Positions 10,601 through 22,089 of a stretch of 64,000 nucleotides of DNA are shown in pieces. The translations under genes and the position numbers were made by a program. Below the pieces are notes generated by a model. It had not been told where the DNA came from and made no database searches. It worked only from the letters and a program-made list of their open reading frames with translations. Where the stretch lies: positions 75,550,547-75,614,546 of the forward strand of contig JAVGWX010000005.1 of NCBI GenBank assembly GCA_036924085.1, given 5' to 3'. Origin of the DNA: Ariolimax columbianus. Taxonomy: Eukaryota > Mollusca > Gastropoda > Stylommatophora > Arionidae. Numbering within the stretch: the stretch's first letter is position 1; each line of letters opens with the position of its first letter.

Positions 10601-13240
10601 ACCTAGAGTGGTAGGAGGGGGGGAGAAGTGGAGTAACGATGTAACTTAGAGTGGTAGGAGGGGGGGGAGAAGTGGGGTAACGATGTAACCTAGAGTGGTA
10701 GGAGGAGGGGGGAAAATTGGGGTAACGATGTAACCTAGAGTGGTAGGAGGAGGGGGGAAAATTGGGGTAACGATGTAACCTAGAGTGGTAGGAGGGGGGG
10801 GGAGAATTGGGGTAACGATGTAACCTAGAGTGGTAGGAGGGGGGGGGGAGAATTGGGGTAACGATGTAACCTAGAGTGGTAGGAGGGGGGGGGGAGAAGT
10901 GGGGTAACGATGTAACCTAGAGTGATTGGAGGAGGGGGGGGGGAGAAGTGGGGTAACGATGTAACCTAGAGTGGTAGGAGGGGGGGGGGAGAAGTGGGGT
11001 AACGATGTAACCTAGAGTGGTAGGAGGGGGGGGGGAGAATTGGGGTAACGATGTAACCTAGAGTGGTAGGAGGGGGGGGGAGAAGTGGGGTAACGATGTA
11101 ACCTAGAGTGATAGGAGGAGGGGGGGGGGAGAAGTGGGGTAACGATGTAACCTAGAGTGGTAGGAGGGGGGGGGGAGAAGTGGGGTAACGATGTAACCTA
11201 GAGTGGTAGGAGGGGGGGGGGAGAAGTGGGGTAACGATGTAACCTAGAGTGGTAGGAGGGGGGGGGAGAAGTGGGGTAACGATGTAACCTAGAGTGGTAG
11301 GAGGGGGGGGGAGAACTGGGGTAACGATGTAACCTAGAGTGGTAGGAGGGGGGAGTGGGAAGACGATGTAACCTAGAGTGGTAGGAGGGGGGGAGTGGGG
11401 TAACGATGTAACCTAGAGTGGTAGGAGGGGGGGGGAGTGGGGTAACGATGTAACCTAGAGTGGTAGGAAGGGGGGGGTGGGGTAACGATGTAACCTAGAG
11501 TGGTAGGAGGGGGGGAGTGGGGTAACGATGTAACCTAGAGTGGTAGGAGGGGAGGAGTGGGGGTAACGATGTAACCTAGAGTGGTAGGAGGGGGGTAGTG
11601 GGGTAACGATGTAACCTAGAGTGGTAGGAGGGGGGAGTGGGGTAACGATGTAACCTAGAGTTGTAGGAGGGGGGGGTGGGGTAACGATGTAACCTAGAGT
11701 GGTAGGAGGGCGGGTGTGGGGTAACGATGTAAACTAGAGTGGTAGGAGGGGGGGGGAGTGGGGTAACGATGTAACCTAAAACTGTAGGAGGGGGGAAGTG
11801 GGATGACGATGTAACCTAGAGTGGTAGGAGGGGGGGGGGAGTGGGATGACGATGTAACCTAGAGTGGTAGGAAGGGGGGGGGAGTGGGGTAACGATGTAA
11901 CCTAGAGTGGTAGGAGGGGGGGGAGTGAGGTAATGATGTAACCTAGAGTGGTAGGAGGGGGGGGGAGTGGGATGAAGATGTAACCTAGAGTGGTAGGAGG
12001 GGGGAGGAGAAGTAGGGTAAAGATGTAACCTAGAGTGGTAGGAGGGGGGGGGGAAGTGGGGTAACGATGTAACCTAGAGTGGTAGGAGAGGGGGGAAGTG
12101 GGATGACGATGTAACCTAGAGTGGTAGGAAGGGGGGGGGGAAGTGGGGTAACGATGTAACCTAGAGTGGTAGGAGGGGGGGGGGAGAAGTGGGGTAACGA
12201 TATAACCTAGAGTGGTAGGAGGGGCGGGGGAATTGGGGTAACGAAGTAACCTAGAGTGGTAGGAGGGGGGGGGGAGAAGTAGGGTAACGATGTAACCTAG
12301 AGTGGTAGGAGGGGGGGGGGAGAAGTGGGGTAACGATGTAACCTAGAGTGGTAGGAGGGGGGGGAGAAGTGGGGTAACGATGTAACGTAGAGTGGTAGGA
12401 GGGGGGGGGGAGAAGTGGGGTAACGATGTAACCTAGAGTGGTAGGAGGGGGGGGGAGAAGTGGGGTAACGATGTAACCTAGAGTGGTAGGAGGGGGGGGG
12501 GAGAAGTGGGGTAACGATGTAACCTAGAGTGGTAGGAGGGGGGGGGAGAAGTGGGGTAACGTTGTAACCTAGAGTTGTAGGAGGGGGGGGTGGGGTAACG
12601 ATGTAACCTAGAGTGGTAGGCGGGGGGGGGGAGTGGGGTAACGATGTAACCTAGAGTGGTAGGAGGGGGGTGGGGTAACGATGTAACCTAGAGTGGTAGG
12701 AGGGGGGGAGTGGGGTAACGATGTAACCTAGAGTGGTAGGAGGGGGGAGTGGGGTAACGATGTAACCTAGAGTGGTAGGAGGGGGGTAGTGGGGTAACGG
12801 TGTAACCTAGAGTGGTAGGAGGGGGGAGTGGGGTAACGATTTAACCTAGAGTGGTAGGAGGGGGGGGAGTGGGGTAACGATGTAACCTAGAGTGGTAGGA
12901 GGGTGGGTGTGGGGTAACGATGTAACCTAGAGTGGTAGGAGGGGGGGAGTGGGGTAACGATGTAACCTAGAGTGGTAGGAGGGGGGGGAAGTGGGATGAC
13001 GATGTAACCTAGAGTGGTAGGAGGGGGGGGAGTGGGATGACGATGTAACCTAGAGTGGTAGGAAGGGGGGGGGGAAGTGGGGTAACGATGTAACCTAGAG
13101 TGGTAGGAGGGGGGGGAAGTGGGGTAACGATGTAACCTAGAGTGGTAGGAAGGGGGGGGGGGAAGTGGGGTAACGATGTAACCTAGAGTGGTAGGAGGGG
13201 GGGGGGAAGTGGGGTAACGATGTAACCTAAAGTGGTATGA
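7690..13240. repeat. Large G-run minisatellite, about 43 bp unit, roughly 125 copies
   Basis: Each unit has a conserved core, TAACGATGTAACCTAGAG then TGGTAGGAG, followed by a run of about 6-13 G and a variable linker such as AGAAGTGGGG, AGTGGGAT or AGAATTGGGG. The array spans 5.5 kb with few interruptions. The G-runs give every unit at least one strong G-tract, so the G-rich strand could form intermolecular or multi-unit quadruplexes. Linker types are not random but occur in blocks, some duplicated at about 1.26-1.31 kb. The copy number is an estimate from length divided by unit size. Confidence 0.97.
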
Positions 13241-13369
13241 AGATGGAGAGGCTCGTTTAAAAAGGAGGAGAGAATAGAAACGAGGGACGGAATGAAAAAG
13301 ATAGTTATTGAGGAAGTGGGATAGTAGAGTGGAAGGTATAAGAAGATAGAAGATGAGTGTGATAATGAG

Positions 13370-13590
13370 AAGAGAGGGAGTTTTTCTTTAAATGAGGAGG
13401 GAGTAAGTTAGTCTTTAAATGAGGAGGGAGGAAGTTCGTCCTTAAATTAGGAGGCAGGAAGTTTCTTTAAATGAGGAGGGAAGGAGTTTGTCACTAAATG
13501 ATAAGGAAAAGAGTTTGTCTCTAAATGAGGGGAAGGGAGTTTGTCTTTAAATGAGGGAGAAGTTTGTCTTTAAATGAGGAGGGACGAAGG
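13370..13590. repeat. About 27 bp tandem repeat
   Basis: Seven or so imperfect units contain GTCTTTAAATGAGGAGGGA, with spacing near 27 bp. It lies directly downstream of the large minisatellite after a short purine-rich bridge. Confidence 0.85.
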
Positions 13591-13940
13591 AAAACATAAG
13601 TGTCCTGTGACTACTGATATAAGTGTCCAGTGACTACTGATATAAGTGTCCTGTGACTACTGATATAAGTGTCCAGTAACTACTGATATAAGTGTCCAGT
13701 GACTACTGATATAAGTGTCCTGTGACTACTGATATAATGAGTGTCCAGTGACTAATGATATGAGTTGTGACTACTGATATAATGAGGGCACATTGACTAC
13801 TGATATAATGATTGTCTGGTGACTACTTATATAATGAGGGCACAGTGACTACTGATATAATGAGTGCCCGGTGACTACTGATATAATGAGTGCCTAGTGA
13901 CTACTAATATAATGAGTGCACGGTGACAACTGATAGAAGG
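13591..13940. repeat. 23-26 bp tandem repeat
   Basis: Units contain TGACTACTGATATAA followed by GTGTCC. The first half has a 23 bp period and the second half a 26 bp period from an added ATGAG-type insertion. About 13 copies, with increasing divergence to the right. Confidence 0.88.
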
Positions 13941-14028
13941 ACAGCACATGACATCTCTATGCACAAAAGATACAGAGAAACATTAAAATAATAGAAAACA
14001 AACAAACAATTGAACAAACATTTCCTAC

Positions 14029-14127
14029 CGGTTCAAAGGCCGCTTGCAATTTGTACACGACATTCCACATCTGGTTAAACTCCTCACTGTAGTCATCTGG
14101 CACGCCTACCTGGTTCTGATTGGACAT
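14029..14127 (-). CDS. Candidate first coding exon of an unidentified host gene
   Basis: The minus strand reads from AAAATG through 33 codons, starting MSNQNQVGVPDDYSEEF and ending KLQAAFEP, and meets GTAGGAAA, which could serve as a splice donor in phase 0. The composition is ordinary, not low-complexity, unlike nearly all other open frames in the window. An upstream in-frame ATG at 14139 would add four residues. I do not recognise the protein. If real, the following intron would contain the tandem arrays at 7.7-13.9 kb and the next exon would lie further left or outside. A chance frame remains quite possible. Confidence 0.3.
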
Positions 14128-14139
14128 TTTAGCGTACAT

Positions 14140-17100
14140 CCGGTTATTTCAGTCAATCAAAAGAGGATCGTTTATCTCCCACCGGTGTCTTCGTCTGCTC
14201 TTATATGATGATCTTGTGTGTGGCTACGACAGCAAGAGTTATACCGGTTGTAGCATGACTACAAGCGTGGTCTCCGCCGAAAAACAGGTCAATGCAAATA
14301 CAATCCTAATGGTTTGCAGGCAGGCTTGGGACAGTCAAGAGCTAAGTAAGGCAAACCAACAGACATGTCTGATGAAACCTGACATACTTGTCAAAAGTCC
14401 TACCTAGACACTGCAGCATGATTCCACTTGATGATGATGATGTCACAACTGAAAGGTAGGCACAGTTTGGTGATCACACCACCATTTCACCAACCGATGA
14501 AATGTTTGATAGTACAGACGGTCAGATTCCGTTCTTTTCCTATCGAAACACCAATAACCTCTGGAAGGCCACTACTTTCCTCGGATACATTTAAGTCAAT
14601 ATCTGAGAACACATGGGCAGTTGAAGCCGAAGGTATCTTGTTGTTTCACACGTAAACAATCATCTTGGCGAAGACACGAATATTTCAATCACAGAGTCTG
14701 TTTTGCTATATGATGCCGTACAACACATTCCAAAGTTGTTCTGATTGTATAACCATGAAATACATAATTGATCGTCGTCACTTAAGCTAGATGGAATTGC
14801 AGCTGGGCTAATAAATGAATTTTCCTTTTGACTAATCGATGCATTCCATACAAACCATATACCAATTTACAGTTAGATACCCTGGTTCTTTATCAACCAC
14901 AACTCCTAGGATGTACATCAGACAATTAAACAAATATATACCGGGACAAACTAAAGGGCACGTTTTATCAATCAAATTTGCTTAAATATGTATTTAATGT
15001 CTACTGCGCTGGTTGCACGGCCATTTTAAAATTCTGAATCCAAGAATAATGAAACACATCGGCCAGATTTCAGAAGTTTGGTAAATGAAAATAAAACTTC
15101 TACTTCTTCGCTTGCTCTCAAATAATCGCTGATATGTCCCTCATAAATGTTGCTATGCGTAAAGAGATAAAGAGTCTACCTTGCTTAGCAGGACATTCTT
15201 CACCCGGCTACACTCAACACATGCTAGAGCTGGGACCTGCACAGCGGCATCCGGCCCTGTAGAAGTACAAGTCGACTAAGACCTGACACCAAATACTTGT
15301 TATTCCTGATTGAAAACTAATATTACAAATTTCCCTCATAAATTTGGTGGTCCATCTCAGGCTTCTCTCATAGCTATACAGTTTATCCAGTAATTGGTTT
15401 CGGATAGACCATACATAGGAAATCAATCTGGTAAATCTACAAGTGGTAATACACAAAAATATAAATGCGGGATTCCATTTTCTATCATGTAATTTTTTGT
15501 TATGGGCATAGGAAAGCAAGTTTCTTTTTCATGCTTAATTAAATATCTCTATTATTGGTGAATCAAGGTTCCGATTTATCTTACAAAGACCACCTTTGTT
15601 TGTAACGCTTTTTAAAAATCTGAGTACAGCTTTTGTCTCTCCCCTGTCTCGGAAGGCAAGTATTGTCTCTAATCTTCCTATATGAGCGTGCAGCTTTGTA
15701 GAATGTGTTCCACTGTCAAAGAGGGTTCCCCACGTGGACATCTGTCCTAAACTTAATTTTGTTATCAAGATGAGCCTTGGGTCTACTATGTCAAGTTCTC
15801 GATCTGATGATGATGACATGTGGTGGTCTTTTTGGAAGGGAGATCGATGATCAGCACATTTACCTTATCATACGTGATGTGCAGGTCTGTTTATTGGGAA
15901 ATCCCTTCAAATTCTAGGAGTCTGTATGCAGCTTCTGTGCCTTCGATATCGCCGTGGGTGTTTTTCTGAGAGTTGTGTCGTTTAGTACATACAATGCTCA
16001 AGCTCTCTATCCTATATCGATTTAGAGATGCTAATACGGACGAGATATCAGTCAGGGCTACAACGTTTAGTTTTATTCAAAACTTAGAATTTTAAAAAAC
16101 AAACAATGTTGTAGCCGAATTGTTTGATATGTCTCAAATTTTGGCCGAGTTGTTACAACCTTTTCATGCCAAGTGTTAATTTTTTAGTCTCTTCTGTAGG
16201 CCTTGAAGGCCCTATGGAGTCTAAACGGTATCTTTAATTTGCTTTTCTCTTTATACGAAAGTATATGAGTGATTGAGGTTTTCAAGTTTGTTTCCTTGGT
16301 CAACAGTGAAGTATTTTAATGACTTTGGTCATTTTGGCTAACGTCCGGTCAGGTAAAACATGCTGACCAGACAATGTTACTCAGGGTTAGGGGAAACATG
16401 CTGATCTAGACACCACCCCTCCTCTACCCCTCACCTCACTTCCAAGCAGTTGTTATTGGAAACGGACTGTTTCAAGGCATCTGACTAACTAGGTGGGTTT
16501 CGGAATGTCATTCCCATATTGGTGGGCTTGCTGAGAAGTCTCGCATTGTACTATAACCATAAATACGCTGGTCCACCGTCTCAAGTACACCTAGGGAGAT
16601 GATGAGAGCGACTGTAACCCGTCACCAAAGAGTACCTAACTCAAGCACGATATGCATTAATAACAGCAACTACATGGCCACCAACTCCTGAAAACTGGGA
16701 CGGAAGTCAAAACAAACAAGAACGAAGCCGAAAGTATCTAAGGATTTCAAACAAAAAGATAAAATGCACTCTACGAGACATATTAAGCGGTGTTTTTTTT
16801 TTTATAAAGAGCAAACCGACTTCTGTCATTTGAGAATTATACACCTGAGAAAACAAGAGTCACGAAGACTCTCGCACAAGCTGCCACGTAGCAGATACCC
16901 TCAGGCGAGTGGTGAAGTCACGGAGAAGCAGTTTTCTCACGTAATGATAGCTTGAAGTCGCTGCTAGAATCAGCTGTAAGTGCCATCAAAGGGGAAGTGT
17001 TTAGACAAGAAGTCCAATCAGGTGTTCCTACGGGCAACGATAATTATTCTCTAAATATTAAAAACATATTTATATATAGGGACAAGCAAGTGGAATAGAT

Positions 17101-17290
17101 CCAGTGTAACATGTGGAGCTTAAACTAGAAACTGTTAGGAAATAAAGGCGGGATGATGATAATGCCACCCATAAACGTTACTCTTCTAGTGGATAACATG
17201 TCCAAGATGGGAGTATGAAATTATCATGATCGATAGATAAATATGTAGAAATCTATATCTATAGATAGGTACGTGAATGAACTGATATAT
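14140..17290. other. Mostly unassigned single-copy-like sequence
   Basis: There is no clear tandem repeat and no recognised gene. Two adjacent minus-strand frames (15535-15819 and 15214-15519) include LHAHIGRLETILAFRDRG and KAVLRFLKSVTN; they read like real protein but I cannot place them, and a retroelement relic is one possibility. Around 16350-16510 the sequence resembles 51910-52010, suggesting an old dispersed repeat. Confidence 0.45.
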
Positions 17291-17299
17291 ACATATAAA

Positions 17300-17330
<31 letters not shown>
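17300..17330. repeat. (TA)n microsatellite
   Basis: An alternating TA tract immediately precedes the GACA-rich array. Confidence 0.9.
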
Positions 17331-18758
17331 GACAGACAGACAGACAAGACAATACAAGACAGACAGAATAGACAGACCGATAGGCTAGACAGACAAACCT
17401 ACATACTAGACTAGACAGACAGACTAGACACAACAGAGACGACAGACAATAGAGACTATACATACTAAGACAGATTAGACAAGACAGACAGATTAGACAG
17501 ACGGACAAGACAGATGGACAGACAGGCGGACAGACAAGACATGTGGACAAGATATCACATGATATGATAATACAGACAAGACAAACGACCCAAGACAAGA
17601 CAGACCGAACAGACAAGACAAAGGGACAAGACATCCTAAGCCAAAACAGAAAAAAACAAGACAAGGCAAACAATACAAGACAGACAAGACAAACAACAGA
17701 AAACAAACAAGACAAACAACACAAGACAGACAAGACAAACAACAAAAGACAGACAAGACAAACAACAAAAGACAGACAAGACAAACAACAAAAGATAGAC
17801 AAGACAAACAACACAAGACATACAAGACAAGACAGACAAGACAAACAACACAAGACAAGACAGACAAGACAAGACAGACAAGACAAATACAACAGACACG
17901 ACAGACAAGACCGGCTAGACATACTAGACAGACAGACTAGACAAGACAGACGCACACAATAGACGAACAAGATAGACATACAAAACAAGACAGACGAGAC
18001 AAGACAGACAAGGCAAACAACACGAGACAGACAAGATAGACAACACAAAACAGACAAAACAAACAACACAAGACAGACAAAACAAACAACACAAGACAGA
18101 CAAGACAAGACAAGACAGACAAGACAAACACAACAGACACGACCGACAAGACCAGCTAGATATACTAGACAGACAGACAGACTAGACAAAACAGACGGAC
18201 ACAATAGACGGACAAGACAGACAGACAAAACAAGGCAGACAAGACAGACAGACACGACAAACTAGAAGTACTAGACAAGACATACAGACAAAACAAGGCA
18301 GACAAGACAGACAGACGCAACAAACTAGACGTACTAGACAAGACAGACAGACAAAACAAGACAGACAAGACAGACAGACACGACAAACTAGACGTACTAG
18401 ACAGACTAGACAAGACGGACCGATAGAACAGGCGGACAAGACATCACAAGACAAGGCAGACAAGACAAACAAAACAAGACATTTCACACAGGACAGACAA
18501 GACAGGCGGATAAGACATGAAAACGAGACAGAAAAAACAAACAACACAAGACAGACAAGACGGGCCAGACATACTAGACAGACGGACAGATTAGACCAGA
18601 CAGACAGACACAATAGACGACAAGACAGACAGACACGACATACAAGACAGATAGACATATAAAACATGACAATACAGACAGACAAGACAAGACAGGCAGA
18701 TATATAAGACAGATAACACAATACAGACACGACAAATAAGACAAGGCAGATAAAATAA
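17328..18758. repeat. GACA/AGACAAG-rich tandem repeat, left part
   Basis: The plus strand is built of GACAGACAAGACA, AAACAACACAAGACA and related words with no long fixed period. Because C-to-T-free purine/AC strings lack stops in several frames, long Cys/Leu/Val-rich frames appear on the minus strand; these are artefacts of the repeat. The array resumes after a SINE at 18768-19033. Confidence 0.95.
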
Positions 18759-18767
18759 TACCGATAG

Positions 18768-19033
18768 TAAAGTAAAGTAACCCATATCATTACTGCCGTA
18801 GAGGTGTGAGATGTTAGCGATCTCAGATTTCAAAGGCTCGGCTATATGAGGGCAGTAGCCATCTCATGTCCCTCGCTGCTTTTACTTCCTGGAATGAACT
18901 GGTACCCCATTTAAGGCTGGGTCGACCCGGGGGCCATTGCGGTCTGAAAACATTACCGCCTAAACTGGGGAATGAACTCAGGACCACTCAGATGCGAAGC
19001 AAGCGCGCTAACCACTGCACTACGCGGCTCCAC
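18768..19033 (-). mobile_element. tRNA-derived SINE with TSD and (TTTAC)n tail
   Basis: On the minus strand the element starts GGAGCCGCGTAGTGCAGTGG, giving a box A-like TAGTGCAGTGGTTAGCG and a weaker box B-like GAGTTCATTCC. It has a non-tRNA body containing GGTCGACCCAGCCTTAAATG and ends in GGGTTACTTTACTTTA. It is bounded by a perfect 9 bp duplication, TACCGATAG, at 18759-18767 and 19034-19042. SINEs are copied by a partner LINE; the partner is not identified here. The insertion split a GACA-type tandem array. Confidence 0.8.
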
Positions 19034-19445
19034 TACCGATAGACAAGACAGATAGACAGGACAGACAAAACATGACAGGCAGATAAGACATGATAGACAC
19101 TACCAAACAGATTTACAAGATAGACAGATATACAAATTAGACAGATATACAAATTAGACAGATATACAAGATGCACAAGATATACAAGATATCCAGTTAT
19201 ACAAGATAGACATATATACAATACAAAGAGAGACATATATACAATATAGACATATATACAAGGTATTCAAGATATACAATATAGACAAGATAGACATATA
19301 TACAAGACAGACATATACACAAGATAGACATACACACAAGACAAACATATATACAAGACAGACATATACACAAGATAGACATATACACAAGATAGACATA
19401 TACACAAGATATACATATATACAAGATATAAAAAATAAACAGACA
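19034..19445. repeat. AGACA/TATACAAGATAGACA-rich tandem repeat, right part
   Basis: This continues the array interrupted by the SINE, changing to AGACATATACACAAGAT-type units of about 17-18 bp. Reading frames through it are low-complexity artefacts. Confidence 0.92.
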
Positions 19446-19473
19446 GACTGACTCGACATATTAGATTTAGATT

Positions 19474-19809
19474 TGGACTTGGACTTGGACTTGGACTTGG
19501 ACTTGGACTTGGACTTGGACTTGGACTTGGACTTGGACTTGGACTTGGACTTGGACTTGGACTTGGACTTGGACTTGGACTTGGACTTGGACTTGGACTT
19601 GGACTTGGACTTGGACTTGGACTTGGACTTGGACTTGGACTTGGACTTGGACTTGGACTTGGACTTGGACTTGGACTTGGACTTGGACTTGGACTTGGAC
19701 TTGGACTTGGACTTGGACTTGGACTTGGACTTGGACTTGGACTTGGACTTGGACTTGGACTTGGACTTGGACTTGGACTTGGACTTGGACTTGGACTTGG
19801 ACTTGGACT
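19474..19809. repeat. (TTGGAC)n hexanucleotide microsatellite, about 56 copies
   Basis: A nearly uninterrupted tract of TTGGAC units runs for about 335 bp. I saw no substitution inside the block, which implies recent expansion or homogenisation. The translation is poly-(Leu-Asp) on plus and poly-(Ser-Pro) on minus, neither with a supported gene structure. Confidence 0.97.
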
Positions 19810-19868
19810 GGATTGGATTGGATTGGATTTGATTGGATTGGATTGGATTAGATAGGATTGGATTGGAT

Positions 19869-19932
<64 letters not shown>

Positions 19933-19935
19933 GAT
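19808..19935. repeat. (GGATT)n followed by (GATA)n
   Basis: GGATT pentamers at about 19808-19868 merge into pure GATA tetramers to about 19932. Both touch the TTGGAC tract, so three simple repeats are contiguous. Confidence 0.95.
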
Positions 19936-20079
19936 ATACATACATATAGTTGCAGTTCATATACACATGATTCTTACTACAAAAATCAACACTCAGTCTT
20001 TTAAAGAAACTTCAACCAATATTCAACTGTGAGGGGCACACACGAAGTCAGGTAATCACTCAGACGAGACGAGGGATTA

Positions 20080-20120
20080 GTGAGAAAGAGATAGAACGAT
20101 AGAGACACACACATAGAGCC

Positions 20121-20167
<47 letters not shown>

Positions 20168-20184
20168 GAGAAAGATAGAGTGAG

Positions 20185-20221
<37 letters not shown>

Positions 20222-20222
20222 T
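20080..20222. repeat. (AG)n and (AT)n microsatellites
   Basis: AG-rich sequence with a pure GAGA tract near 20125-20155 is followed by an (AT)n tract at about 20188-20219. Confidence 0.93.
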
Positions 20223-20740
20223 AATTTTACGATTTCATCAAAACGTACAACAGGGATAAAGTGTTGTTAACCTCCTTGTACTAGTTCTCAGACTGTCGTG
20301 CGAGTTAAGGTGGCCAGCAAGTTGACCAGCAGCCTCGTTCGTGACGATCCCCTCTTTAATTGTGTCAGGTAGGCCATTACCGCTGGGCATACTGAAGCGA
20401 GTCGGTCCTGCGACCCCCTATTGAAGCAGAAAGAATAGGGTTACTTTGCCTTCATCAATGTCGATTATGTATCAATCTCATCCGAGTGGACGAGACTCAT
20501 AGCTGACTGCTTATGTCAGCCAGCGAACCAGCGCTGAGGAAGACACTATTCCATCTTAGAAACAAGCTGTTTCCGGTTAGCTTTGCTGATAAATTATCGA
20601 TCGAATACGGGAGGCAACCTGGTTCCAAAAATGTGTCCTGCTCAAACCAGATATGACAGACCAAAAGACACATTTAACGCAGTCTCATTGTAAACTACGA
20701 CATACCCGAACGAAACGTTTTTTATGAACGAACAATACAA
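20223..20740. other. Unassigned sequence
   Basis: No gene, RNA or repeat recognised in this interval. Confidence 0.4.
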
Positions 20741-20935
20741 ACGAAGAAGAAGAAAAAGAAGAAAAAGAAGAAGAAGAAGAAAAAATAGCAGAAGGAGGAG
20801 AAGAAGAAGAAGAAATAGCAGAAGGAGGAGAAGAAGAAGAAAAGGACGAACAAAAATAAGATGATTAATGATAATTATTCACCTTTTGGGGGGTGGGGGG
20901 TGGGGGGGGGGGGGGGGGGGTGGAAAGGGGTACGG
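20741..20935. repeat. (GAA)n-rich tract and poly-G run
   Basis: GAAGAAGAAAAAGAAG-type sequence at about 20741-20850 contains two copies of AATAGCAGAAGGAGGAG. It is followed by a G-run with a few T at about 20888-20930. A (GAA)n tract could mark a LINE tail, but no LINE coding sequence adjoins it. Confidence 0.9.
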
Positions 20936-21025
20936 CGTAGTTCACATTCCGAGAATCCATGTTTTTGGGTTCATGAACCAGCAAGGTCGACCCCCATAAA
21001 GATTAATGAACCAAATTTGTAAATC

Positions 21026-21403
21026 GTGCTGAAGTCGGACGCATTGGAGAAGATGGCACAAAACTCAAAACAATGTACTCTGTTAGTTGAGACCGACAAA
21101 GAATCACCTTATTTTCTCTGTTGCTATTGCAATGATCTCAATGATAATGGTTTCACGTATGAGGTTGCTAGACACAGGAACAGCCCTCATTGTGCTTTGA
21201 ACGTTACAATCGTTCTATTCTTTAGAACGTGGGTGTCCTTTAGATGTCGATGTTCGTGTAATGGGTGTCAATGTTCGTGTAATGGGTGTCAATGTTCGTG
21301 TAATGGATGTCGATGTTCGTGTAATGGGTGTCGATGTTCGTGTAATGGGTGTCAATGTGAATGTACTATTGAGTACGATCGTGTCTTCACGTACGGAAAG
21401 TAG
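21026..21403 (+). other. Open frame with a seven-residue Cys repeat over a 21 bp minisatellite
   Basis: A 125-residue frame ends in about five tandem CSCNGC(Q/R) heptads, encoded by a 21 bp unit containing TGTTCGTGTAATGG at about 21245-21355. The first 70 residues are ordinary (for example KQCTLLVETDKESPYFLCCY) but match no family I know. No splice sites, signal peptide or conserved neighbours support a gene. The in-frame period (21 bp) keeps the frame open by itself, so chance is the default explanation. Confidence 0.3.
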
Positions 21404-22085
21404 CGATAACCTACCGTACTACATATCTGAACAGGAAACCTATAACAGCCAAATAGGTTGTAGTTGAAAGAGCGACGTTCAGCAAATTAAATGGTCCTTA
21501 TTTAAAGAAAATACAAACACAATCTTTGCATATAAACATAAAACATGGACAATATATAAATTCATTAAATAGCACACTTGTGATTCTGCAGAAAGATGGT
21601 AATAATCACATTATGTCACAACGGAGACTATTTGAAGGTGTGTCAATGTATAACAGTGTTATGTATCAGGGGGTATATAATAGGAACACCGACCAGAGAA
21701 AGTATAGAGGGCAGAAACAACAGTTTATTCTCAAGAAATTGGGGAAAACTAGGATTAAAACAACACCATAGTCAACGCGTCCCCGAGTCGGGAAAACGAG
21801 AGGAAAAGTAGTTACTATTTAACGCCCCTTCGTTGACTGAGTGGAAAGAAGGACAGAGTGACCATTATGGTTTCACATGGGGAGGAGCCAAAGATAATTG
21901 ACAGATGTCCGATTGGCTCAGAACGATCATAGTAGTGAGGGGGCGAAAAGCAGTCATAAAAGACAGAGCATAGTAGATTGGAGGAGATTCGATTTCGATC
22001 AAGAAGGCTGGCTAACTATACTTCCAGGGGCATTGCTTTTGTGCTTTTTGGAGTGAAATGGTGGCCCTTTTATGATCGAGAAAGG
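21404..22085. other. Unassigned sequence
   Basis: No recognisable gene or repeat. Short frames on both strands have no domain. Confidence 0.4.
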
Positions 22086-22089
22086 AACA

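Noticed and set aside
15214..15819. Two adjacent minus-strand frames as a host gene
   Set aside because: They read like real protein in places but are in different frames, lack splice signals that I could trust and match no family I know; kept only as a note.
17224..18255. 343-codon Cys/Leu/Val-rich frame on the minus strand
   Set aside because: It follows the GACA-type repeat and has overlapping long frames in other phases, as expected from composition.
19267..19941. Poly-(Ser-Pro) and poly-(Leu-Asp) proteins
   Set aside because: They are translations of a pure hexanucleotide microsatellite without gene structure.
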